Source of the DNA: VXNE01 sp963668365
GTDB taxonomy: Bacteria > Pseudomonadota > Gammaproteobacteria > Pseudomonadales > Azotimanducaceae
Direction of reading: 5' to 3'
DNA length: 64,000 bases
Assembly: GCA_963668365.1 (NCBI GenBank)
Contig: OY764266.1
Span: forward strand, 3,410,001-3,474,000
Shown here: one piece after another, positions 42,564-50,236 of the stretch
Layout: the number at the start of each line of letters is the position of its first letter
How positions within the stretch are numbered: position 1 is the first letter of the stretch
The notes under the pieces: generated by a model
Told to the model about the DNA's origin: nothing
Databases searched by the model: none
What the model saw: the letters and a program-made list of their open reading frames with translations, nothing else
Program-made: the position numbers and the translations under genes

Positions 42564-45539
42564 ATGACGGAAAGTGCGTTGAAGGCTGGCAATCGCGGCT
42601 CGGTTTGGCGGCGGTGGGAGCCGCACATCCACACGCCAGGCACGGTATTGGAGGACCGGTTCCCGAAGGACAAGGGCTGGGAGTTGTACCTGGATGCCTT
42701 GGAAGCCGTGACGCCCCGGCTTCAGGCGATCAGGGTCACGGACTATTGCATTACTCGATCCTACGAACGGATGAGGGAGGAGAAGGCGAAGGGTCGCCTG
42801 AAGGATTGCGAGGTGCTTTTTCCGAATGTCGAACTACGCCTGAAGATCGGGACGGCCAAGGGGAACTTCGTCAACATCCATCTTCTGGTCAGTCCGGAGG
42901 ATCCCAATCATGTGGAGGAACTGAACCGATTTCTCGGTCGGCTATCGTTCACCGCCTACGACGACGAGTTCACCTGCACGCCTTCGGATTTGGCGCGCCT
43001 GGGACAGCGCGCGCACCATGGCGAGCTCGATGGAGAAGCCGCGCTGAAGTATGGAGTGACGCAGTTCAAGGTGTCCCTGGACAATCTGCTCCATACGTAC
43101 CGGAGGATCGACTGGGCGCAAGAGAATATCGTGATCGCGGTAGCGGGAACGGCGGATGGCACGTCGGGTGTGAGGGAGGCGGCGGATACGACACTGCGGG
43201 AGGAAATCGAAAAAGGGGCGCACGCCGTCTTCGCCTCGAGCTTGAAGCAGCGGGATTACTGGCTCGGGAACGGATCGGCGAGCGTGGCTGAGCTTCAACA
43301 GAGATACGGCGGCCCGAAGCCCTGTATTTGGGGCAGCGACGCGCACGATCTCGGCCGAGTCGGCAAGCCAGCCGGAGACCGGTTTTGCTGGCTAAAGGGG
43401 CAGGCATCCTTCGAGACGCTGCGCCAAGCGTGCCGCGTGCCGGAGCGCGCCTACGTCGGTTCGGCCCCGCCGTCCTGGACGGCCGGATCCCAGGTGATCG
43501 ACCAGGTGCGCATCGAGAACGCGCCGTGGATTAAGACGCCTGTTGTGGATTTGAATGCCGGGTTGACGGCGGTCATCGGCGGGCGGGGATCCGGGAAGAC
43601 GGCGCTTGTAGACGCGATAGCGGCAGGTTGCGGGTCGTACGAGGAGTCGAAAGAGAGCCCGTCCTTTCTCGCCCGGGCCAAGGAACACCTGTCGGGATCG
43701 CAGGTGGTCGTGAAATGGTCTAGCGGCGAGGCGGCGGCGGGTCGAGCGCTCGACGCGCCGGGGGATCCGTCCTCGGACGCCCATCCTCGTGCGAGGTATC
43801 TCTCGCAGCAGTTCGTGGAGGATCTGTGTTCCATCGAGGGCATGCCCAAACTGATCGCGGAGATCGAGCGGGTGATCTTCGAAGCCCACCCGTCGTTGGA
43901 ACGCGAAGGGGCTTTCGACTTCGGCGAGCTGCGCGAACGCCGCGCGGGCGGTCATCGAGATACACGATCCCGGGAAGAGGCGGCGTTGGCGAACATTTCG
44001 GACCAGATCGGGATCGAGATGGAGAAGGTGCGGGAGGTCAAGCCGCTCGAGGCGAAGATCGACGGGAAGGAGAAGCTGGTCGCGTGCTACGAGCAGGACC
44101 GCAAGGCGCTGTTGCCGAAGGGTGACACGAAGACGAGTGAGCGCCTTCAGGAACTTGTCGCCGCCGCCGAGAGGGTACGCGGCTATCTCAGGACGCTCGG
44201 GAATCGCAAGGCGTCCATCGTCCGGGTGGGGAACGAGATCAGGGACTTGCGACAGAACCGGGCGCCCGAGGGGCTGAGGCTCATGAAGGAGAGCTACAGG
44301 AACCTCGGTTTCGACCAGACCGAGTGGGCGCGTTTCCTGCTGGAATACGTGGGTGATGTGGACGGTGCCGTGGCGGCCAAGTCCGAGGAGGTGGAGAACA
44401 GCACGAAGGCCTGGAAAGGGAAGAAGCCTTCCGCCGCGTTGGACGCGAGCGGGACCTTCCTGGCCGAAGGGGCCGACCTTGAGAGGACGCCGCTTGCCGT
44501 CCTCGAGGCGGAGATCGAGAGGGTGGAGAAGCTCGTGGCGGTGGACAGGGAAAGCGCCCGCAGGGTGGCTGCGGTGTCCAAACGGATCGCTGAGGAGAGG
44601 AATGCGATCGCGAGTTTGAGGGAGAAGCTCGCCGACTGTAGGGGGGCCAGAGGCAGGGCCGAGACCCTCGTTGCGGAACGTGAGGACGGCTATGTCCGTG
44701 TGTTCGATGCGCTGCTTGCGGAAGAAGGCGTGCTTAACGAGTTGTACGCGCCTCTGGTCCGGCGCCTGACGGCGGCGGGTGGCACTCTGGGGAAGCTCTC
44801 GTTCTCCGTGACCCGGGTGGCCGATGTGCGCACGTGGGCAGAGCAGGGGGAGGACGAACTGTTCGACCTCCGGGGCGGTCCGTTCAAAGGCATTGGGTCA
44901 CTTGAGAAGGAGGCTAACAACATGCTCAGGGCCGCTTGGCGGACGGGCGACTCGAAGGCGGTTTCCGAAGCGATGGCCGCGTTTCGCGAAAAGCACGAGG
45001 AAGCTCTTCTCGAGAAGGCTCCGTACCCACGCTCGGATCGGCACAACTATCGGCCGTGGTCGAGGCGGTTCGCGCAATGGCTTTACAGCACCAGCCACAT
45101 ATCCCTCGAGTACGGCATCAAGTACGACGGGATCGAGCTTGAGACGCTGTCACCCGGCACGCGGGGAATCGTCCTGGTGCTTCTCTACCTCGCGCTCGAC
45201 GATGGCGATGATCGACCGTTGATTATCGACCAGCCGGAAGAGAACCTGGACCCGAAATCCATTTTCGACGAACTGGTGCCGCTGTTCACGGAGGCGAAGA
45301 AGAAAAGACAGGTAATCATGGTTACGCACAACGCGAACCTTGTCGTCAATACCGACGCGGACCAGATTGTCGTGGCGCACGTCGGGCCGCAGCCTGCGGA
45401 AGGGCTGCCCGCGCTCACCTACAGGAGCGGGGGCCTGGACGAGGCGGAAATGCGCAAGGTGGTGTGCGACATCCTGGAAGGGGGAGAGAGAGCCTTCAGA
45501 GACCGTGCGCGACGGCTTCGGATCGCGTTGGAACGGTAG
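42564..45539 (+). CDS. TrlF-like protein: PHP phosphoesterase fused to an SMC/ABC-type ATPase
   Basis: A 991-residue protein. The N-terminal PHP domain has WRRWEPHIHTPGT (His21, His23), a TDY motif (about residue 59) and a WGSDAHD motif (about 256), the metal-binding set of PHP phosphoesterases. The ATPase head begins with Walker A IGGRGSGKT (about 338-346), followed by a long coiled-coil arm (about 460-720, Glu/Arg/Leu-rich). It closes with a signature-like LSPGTRGIVLVLLYLA and Walker B PLIIDQPEENLD (about 885-896) and THNAN. This layout matches TrlF-family proteins, which are found in defence islands and phage-resistance loci. It begins a two-gene operon; the next gene follows after 44 bp. 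Confidence 0.88.
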   Translation: MTESALKAGNRGSVWRRWEPHIHTPGTVLEDRFPKDKGWELYLDALEAVTPRLQAIRVTDYCITRSYERMREEKAKGRLKDCEVLFPNVELRLKIGTAKGNFVNIHLLVSPEDPNHVEELNRFLGRLSFTAYDDEFTCTPSDLARLGQRAHHGELDGEAALKYGVTQFKVSLDNLLHTYRRIDWAQENIVIAVAGTADGTSGVREAADTTLREEIEKGAHAVFASSLKQRDYWLGNGSASVAELQQRYGGPKPCIWGSDAHDLGRVGKPAGDRFCWLKGQASFETLRQACRVPERAYVGSAPPSWTAGSQVIDQVRIENAPWIKTPVVDLNAGLTAVIGGRGSGKTALVDAIAAGCGSYEESKESPSFLARAKEHLSGSQVVVKWSSGEAAAGRALDAPGDPSSDAHPRARYLSQQFVEDLCSIEGMPKLIAEIERVIFEAHPSLEREGAFDFGELRERRAGGHRDTRSREEAALANISDQIGIEMEKVREVKPLEAKIDGKEKLVACYEQDRKALLPKGDTKTSERLQELVAAAERVRGYLRTLGNRKASIVRVGNEIRDLRQNRAPEGLRLMKESYRNLGFDQTEWARFLLEYVGDVDGAVAAKSEEVENSTKAWKGKKPSAALDASGTFLAEGADLERTPLAVLEAEIERVEKLVAVDRESARRVAAVSKRIAEERNAIASLREKLADCRGARGRAETLVAEREDGYVRVFDALLAEEGVLNELYAPLVRRLTAAGGTLGKLSFSVTRVADVRTWAEQGEDELFDLRGGPFKGIGSLEKEANNMLRAAWRTGDSKAVSEAMAAFREKHEEALLEKAPYPRSDRHNYRPWSRRFAQWLYSTSHISLEYGIKYDGIELETLSPGTRGIVLVLLYLALDDGDDRPLIIDQPEENLDPKSIFDELVPLFTEAKKKRQVIMVTHNANLVVNTDADQIVVAHVGPQPAEGLPALTYRSGGLDEAEMRKVVCDILEGGERAFRDRARRLRIALER

Positions 45540-45583
45540 CGGGCGAATGCCGGCGGACTGGCAAGTAGTTAGCGGGAACGAAA

Positions 45584-46849
45584 ATGTCACTCAGATACGC
45601 GTTTACGAGGATCGTGGACCCGGGCGCGGGAACCGATGTCGTGCAACTCGGCCCGTTCGACCTGTGGTGGGCGGCGATCTCTGCCGCCGAGGAGACCATT
45701 CAGGGCAGCCCTCTGGCTTCGGCCTGGCTGAGACTCTTCCAGGACCATCTGAGTCGCGACGACACGTCAGAATTGCGCTGGGCGGGAGACTTGGCGGAGA
45801 TGCGCCGGGCGTATTCGGCCCTGTACGGTCGTTTCTTCGGCCGGGCGTTCCTGGCGAGTCGACTCGGAATCAGGGATTTCGTTCCGCTTCATACCAACCG
45901 GACGCGGGTGGGGAACCTGGCGGAGATGAGGCAGGTGAAGCGAGGGGACGTGCCCGACTGGATCGCGTGGGAACCGCATGCGCGGTCGTACGTGCTCGCC
46001 GAGGCGAAGGGAAGACTGGGGGGAACCGTGCGGGGATTCCTGTCGGGTACGCCGGCGTGCATCAACTCCGGGAAGGCGCAGTTCGAGCGGGTCGAGGCAC
46101 GGGACGCGCGTCGCAGGAGAATCGCGACGACGAACTGGGTGGCTGCGAACCTTTGGTGCACGGACCGGCGCGGCGGACGCCCGGTGTGCCTGCTCTGGGA
46201 CCCCGACGGGGAAGGCGACGAGCTGCTCGAGGAGGAGGTTCCCCGGCACGCGGCGGCGGTTCGCCGGCAGCGCGTAGCCAGCATCGCCGCTGGACTCGGG
46301 CACCCGGGTTTCCCGGAAGGAGGCGCGGAGCCGAGGGGCCGGACCGTGCGTATCGCCGCCGCGGCGTCGGAACCGCCGAAAGCGCCGGAGGCACCGGCGA
46401 TTCCACAGGGATTCGATGAAGAACGGCGTTTGCCGGGGACCGCCCCGGCGCCGATAGCCGTGACCCGCGTAGAGCCCGAACCGCGGTCCCGGGAGAGGCA
46501 TGAGGACGCGTACGTCGCTGCGGTGATCACGCGCTTCGGGATTACGCCGATCATCGATCAGTCGGGAGTCGACGCGGCGCGTGCGGCGCAGGACCGGGCC
46601 GAATCCAGCGAGGAGCCGGCGCTGATCTACGGGATCAGCCGGAGCGCGCTGGCGGGTCCGGAGGCCAGTGGGCGGGGTTGGTTGTCGGGCGGAGGAATCG
46701 TGTCCCGGGACGGCGCCGGCCTGTTCGACATCGCGCAGCAGCAATTCTCATTATGGCGTCTGGCTTCACCGTCAGGTGCATTGCGCCTCGCGTTTCGGAC
46801 TCAATCCGGGCCAAATCGGCCAGCAGACTCCTCCCGTTGGGGGGATTGA
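45584..46849 (+). CDS. PD-(D/E)XK-like partner of the TrlF-like protein, C-terminus supplied by a miniature element
   Basis: A 421-residue protein. Residues about 120-146 carry DVPDWIAWEPHARSYVLAEA KG, i.e. the P-D ... E-A-K pattern of PD-(D/E)XK nucleases. The rest has no recognised domain; the middle (about 230-300) is Pro/Ala/Glu-rich and may be a linker. The last 36 residues (from QQFSLWRLAS) are encoded by a miniature inverted-repeat element inserted in frame. Removing the element and one target copy would give a 391-residue ancestor ending in IAQVEIGAD. So the gene is probably still functional, with an altered tail. It follows the TrlF-like gene by 44 bp and probably works with it. Confidence 0.72.
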   Translation: MSLRYAFTRIVDPGAGTDVVQLGPFDLWWAAISAAEETIQGSPLASAWLRLFQDHLSRDDTSELRWAGDLAEMRRAYSALYGRFFGRAFLASRLGIRDFVPLHTNRTRVGNLAEMRQVKRGDVPDWIAWEPHARSYVLAEAKGRLGGTVRGFLSGTPACINSGKAQFERVEARDARRRRIATTNWVAANLWCTDRRGGRPVCLLWDPDGEGDELLEEEVPRHAAAVRRQRVASIAAGLGHPGFPEGGAEPRGRTVRIAAAASEPPKAPEAPAIPQGFDEERRLPGTAPAPIAVTRVEPEPRSRERHEDAYVAAVITRFGITPIIDQSGVDAARAAQDRAESSEEPALIYGISRSALAGPEASGRGWLSGGGIVSRDGAGLFDIAQQQFSLWRLASPSGALRLAFRTQSGPNRPADSSRWGD

Positions 46850-46879
46850 AGGCCAAAATGAGAATTGCTGATCGCGCAG
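46730..46879 (-). mobile_element. Miniature inverted-repeat element, copy 3, with 9-bp target duplication
   Basis: The element is 46739-46870 (132 bp), in the opposite orientation to copies 1 and 2. Flanking ATCGCGCAG (46730-46738 and 46871-46879) is a perfect 9-bp target duplication. The ends CAGCAATTCTCATT / AATGAGAATTGCTG are perfect. Read from its left end in frame with the host gene it is open for 36 codons and then stops at 46847-46849. Confidence 0.94.
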
Positions 46880-47209
46880 GTCGAGATAGGCGCGGATTGA
46901 ACGTGGCGTGCGGCGGCCCGGGGCGCATGGTGGGAGCGGCGTGTTGCCGGTAAGGGAGTTCGCGCTCGGTCGCCACAAGCACCGAGTGCGGTGATCGGGG
47001 AAGGGAGTCGTTGACTGCAGTGCGCGCGGCTTGGCCGCTGCCTGGCTGGTCGAGTGATCGGATGCGGGACCGTCTCCGGTATGGCGGCTGCGTAGCGAGA
47101 ACTGGCGATAACGGAAGACCTGGACCAGGCGGCAGGGCACCCGAGACTCGAGGGATGTTACGGCCCCGTCGCGGTGGCTTCGCGATGATCGGGCGGGGTG
47201 GCGGGATCC
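46880..47209. other. Intergenic stretch without recognised content
   Basis: About 330 bp between the miniature element and the methylase remnant. The first 21 bp are the old 3' end of the upstream gene (VEIGAD and TGA). The remainder has only short frames with no motif. Confidence 0.4.
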
Positions 47210-47670
47210 TCAGATGGCGTCCTCTCCGATAGCAATCAGTTCGGCCAGCGCCTTCTCATACCAGTCGCGTAACGTAGCTTGGAGGGTGGCAGGATCATGC
47301 GTCGCAAACTGATGACTTCTCTTGGCTTCCCGTTTATCCGGGTAGAACGCCTGCAGCGCCAGCGGCATCGCGTTCCCCGCGTATTCAAGCCATATCGCCC
47401 GCTCCGAATCGTGACGGCCGAACAGGGCGCGCTCCTGGTTCCTGTAGCAGGCGGTGACGAGCTTCTTCAAGCCCAAGCCAAGCGCTCGAAGTTGTACGAG
47501 AAGTAGTGGAAGAAGTTGGAGACGCGGGGATCGTCGCAATTGCAGCACACGACTTTGCCCCGGAAATGTCTGGTGTAGTGGCGCAGCTCATTCTCGATGT
47601 CGGAAAGCTGCGTGTAGAACTCGTCGTTTCTCTGCCGCCTGGCTCTGCGCAGGCTCTCGTTCAGAGACAT
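47210..47670 (-). pseudogene. Remnant of an EcoRI-type adenine methyltransferase
   Basis: From ATG 47670 the product reads SLNESLRRARRQRNDEFYTQ, then HFRGKVVCCNCDDPRVSNFF, the characteristic N-terminus of EcoRI-family adenine methylases. A 5-bp tandem duplication (GCTTG, around 47470-47485) shifts the frame; the other frame continues as GLKKLVTACY. After about 110 residues the similarity is lost and a short unrelated tail follows. The SAM-binding and catalytic (NPPF) parts are gone. A dead gene, with no restriction partner nearby. The 287 bp upstream (47671-47957) hold nothing recognised. Confidence 0.7.
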
Positions 47671-47957
47671 GCGCGCCCAACCTCGGCCCTCGCCACGGTT
47701 CCCTTTGCGAACGGCTCTGTTGGAGGGCACCAACCGGTCCGCCTACGGCGTGAAGAAACGTCGAAATGCTGCCGTTCGTCGCCTTGATCGCTTCGCCGCT
47801 ATGCTGGACTACTGTCACCGGCCGCCCATGCACCAACTCCCCTCTTCGGACTCGCCGCAACTCTCGGCACGGATAGCCTGTCCGGCGCCGCGCCGACCCT
47901 TCGCCTACCACGGAAGACCATTTTGGGCGTGCTCGCTGTCTCATGGGGCGGTGTCAG

Positions 47958-48608
47958 TCACCGAACCGCCTGTACTTTGAGATGCAATCCCTCGCGTTCC
48001 TGAAGGCAACTGATGATCTCGAAGAGGTTACGCGCCTGCGGATTGCCGTTCGGACTGAGCATGCGCATTAGGCTCTTGGGCGACTTCGCGGTCAGCCCGG
48101 CGAGTTCCTGAAACCCTATGGTCGCGTTGACATAGTCGCGCAGAACCGACTTGCCGACATCGACCTCCCCGGCAAGAAGGCACTGCACACCTTCTTCGAG
48201 CAGCGCCTCCCGGAAACCCGGGTCGCGCTCTAGCCGCTCCCGGATCGTCACTCTGAAATCGCGCGTCAATGGCATGGTCTCAACCCTCCTGCCGCTTATT
48301 TCGCCGTACTCGCGCCACAACGCCACCGCTGCATCGATGTCGCGCTGCTGCCGCACTTTCGTCCCACCGCCGAGGAGGATGATCAGCGCATCGCCATCTC
48401 GGCCGAAGTAAATCCGATAGCCTGGACCGAAGTCGACTCGGTACTCCAACACCCCGCCGCCGACACCCTTCGCGTTCGACAGGTTGCCCATCTCCATCCG
48501 GTACAGCGCGGTCGCTACGCGCGCAGTGGCGTGACGATCAAGCTGGCCGACCCAACGACCGAACGGGCTGCCGCCTCGGGCATCGACGAACTCCCCGATT
48601 TCGACCAT
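47958..48608 (-). CDS. Fused RelE/HigB-type toxin and HigA-like antitoxin
   Basis: A single 216-residue frame. Residues 1-105 match the 'addiction module killer' group of RelE-like toxins (FGRWVGQLDRHATARVATAL, GNLSNAKGVGGGVLEYRVDF, GPGYRIYFGRDGDALIILLGG). Residues 112-216 match the usual partner antitoxin, a helix-turn-helix protein (MPLTRDFRVTIRERL, then FQELAGLTAKSPKSLMRML). In most genomes these are two genes. Here no stop separates them, but Met112 (ATG at 48275) is preceded by AGGAGG at a good distance, so the antitoxin can also be made alone. Confidence 0.8.
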   Translation of the reverse strand: MVEIGEFVDARGGSPFGRWVGQLDRHATARVATALYRMEMGNLSNAKGVGGGVLEYRVDFGPGYRIYFGRDGDALIILLGGGTKVRQQRDIDAAVALWREYGEISGRRVETMPLTRDFRVTIRERLERDPGFREALLEEGVQCLLAGEVDVGKSVLRDYVNATIGFQELAGLTAKSPKSLMRMLSPNGNPQARNLFEIISCLQEREGLHLKVQAVR

Positions 48609-48944
48609 CTGCGCATGGTAACTGATGCGTTACCTGGATGCGCCTTGCGAGCCATGCCTAGTCAATTACAAGGCTTAAATGCATCGGTCATTGAAGATGC
48701 GGAACATGCGGCCGGACGCCGCCACGGATCAGAAAGTGCCCCAAGTAGCCAACGAATCGCCGAGCAGCATTGTGATGCTTTTAGTGATAACTGAAAGAGG
48801 GTGTCAAGCCTAACTCGTTGGAAAATAAGTGATTGCACAAATTTAGTTGCGGAGAGTGAGTCCGTCACTTGCGCTTCTCTCTGGAGATCTATGCGTTCCG
48901 GAAAGTATAGTTAACATACTGATAATTAATAGTTAATTTATCTC
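48609..48944. promoter_or_regulatory. AT-rich region before the integrase
   Basis: 336 bp without a gene. The last about 45 bp are very AT-rich against a GC-rich background and hold GTTAAC and the perfect palindrome AATTAATAGTTAATT (48924-48938), five bases before the integrase ATG region. It probably contains the integrase promoter and a site for Xis, IHF or the integrase. No clear attachment core was found. Confidence 0.4.
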
Positions 48945-50165
48945 ATGGACACGCTTGACCTGTCAGGACACTTCGCCCAAACTGGCACCAATAAGGGTAC
49001 GAATTGGGGTACGACTTTGGCAAAACTCACGGTGCGGAGGATCGAGACGGCCAAGGGTCCCGCGAAGCTCACAGGCGAGCACGGACTGTATCTCCGGGTG
49101 TCTCCGCGCGGCGCGAAGTCCTGGATTCAGCGGCTGAACATTCAGGGACTGCGGACCGACAACGCCATCGGCCACTATCCGGCGTTGGGTTTGGCGGAGG
49201 CACGCGCGGCGGCATTCGAGCGCTGGAAGATCGCCAAGGCGGGCGGAGACCCCCGGAAAGAGAGCCGCATGGCGGTCCTCTCGCCGACGTTCGCCGAGGC
49301 GGCGGAGGCCGTGATCGCCATGCACACGCCCATCTGGCGCAGCCCCAAGTCCGGGCCGCAGTGGCGGGCGAGCCTCGAGACGTACGCCTACCCTAGTATC
49401 GGAGAACTGCCCGTGTCGGAAATCACGCCCGGCCACGTGATGGCGGTGCTGCTCCCGATCTGGAATGACAAGCGCGAGACAGCGCGGCGGGTGAAGCAGC
49501 GTATCTCGACGATCTGCCGGTGGGCGGTTGCGCAGGGTTACCGGACTGATGACCCAGCGGGGATCGTGATCGACGCAGCGTTGCCGCGCAACCCGGTCAA
49601 GCGGCGGCCGATGCCGGCACTTCCCTACGAGGAGGTAGCGGACTCCATTGCGAAGGTCAAGGCGAGCCGGAGAGCCAGCGCGTCATCGAAGCTGGCGCTG
49701 GAGTTTCTGGTGCTGACAGCGGCCCGCTCATCGGAAGTGCGCAAGGCGACGTGGGCCGAGATCGACATCGAAGGCGCGACGTGGACGGTGCCGGCGGAGC
49801 GAATGAAGGCAAACCGGGAGCATCGTGTACCATTGTCGGGCCGCGCCGTTGAAGTGCTTGCCGAGGCAGCGGAGTTGTCGGACGGCACTGAGTTGGTGTT
49901 TCCGGGCGTACGTCCGGGCCGCCCGCTGAGCGAGAACACGCACGCCAAGCTGCTGCGGGAACTTGGCTTCGACGCGGTGACGCACGGATTCCGGTCGAGC
50001 TTCCGGGACTGGGCTTCCGAGCAAACGCACACACCGCACGCCGTGATGGAGGCGGCGTTGGCGCACTCGATCAGGAACCGGGCAGAGGCAGCGTACGCGC
50101 GCAGCGACCTGTTCGACAAACGCCGGGCATTGATGGAGACCTGGGCGGACTACCTGGCGTCCTGA
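48945..50165 (+). CDS. int: P4-type tyrosine integrase
   Basis: A 406-residue tyrosine recombinase. The N-terminal arm-binding domain shows GEHGLYLRVSPRGAKSW. The catalytic set is seen as ARSSEVRKATWAEID (Arg I), a Lys-containing beta hairpin (AERMKANREHRVPLS), HGFRSSFRDWA (His-x-x-Arg), and AYARSDLFDKRR (Tyr nucleophile). The family integrates islands, often at tRNA genes. No tRNA or att repeat flanks it here. It probably mobilised the restriction locus that follows. Confidence 0.93.
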   Translation: MDTLDLSGHFAQTGTNKGTNWGTTLAKLTVRRIETAKGPAKLTGEHGLYLRVSPRGAKSWIQRLNIQGLRTDNAIGHYPALGLAEARAAAFERWKIAKAGGDPRKESRMAVLSPTFAEAAEAVIAMHTPIWRSPKSGPQWRASLETYAYPSIGELPVSEITPGHVMAVLLPIWNDKRETARRVKQRISTICRWAVAQGYRTDDPAGIVIDAALPRNPVKRRPMPALPYEEVADSIAKVKASRRASASSKLALEFLVLTAARSSEVRKATWAEIDIEGATWTVPAERMKANREHRVPLSGRAVEVLAEAAELSDGTELVFPGVRPGRPLSENTHAKLLRELGFDAVTHGFRSSFRDWASEQTHTPHAVMEAALAHSIRNRAEAAYARSDLFDKRRALMETWADYLAS

Positions 50166-50236
50166 CTCTCGATATCGGCAAGTCAAGTAGAGCGGGGGGA
50201 CCGTCGGCGGTAAAGTACGGTGGCATTGATGCAAGG

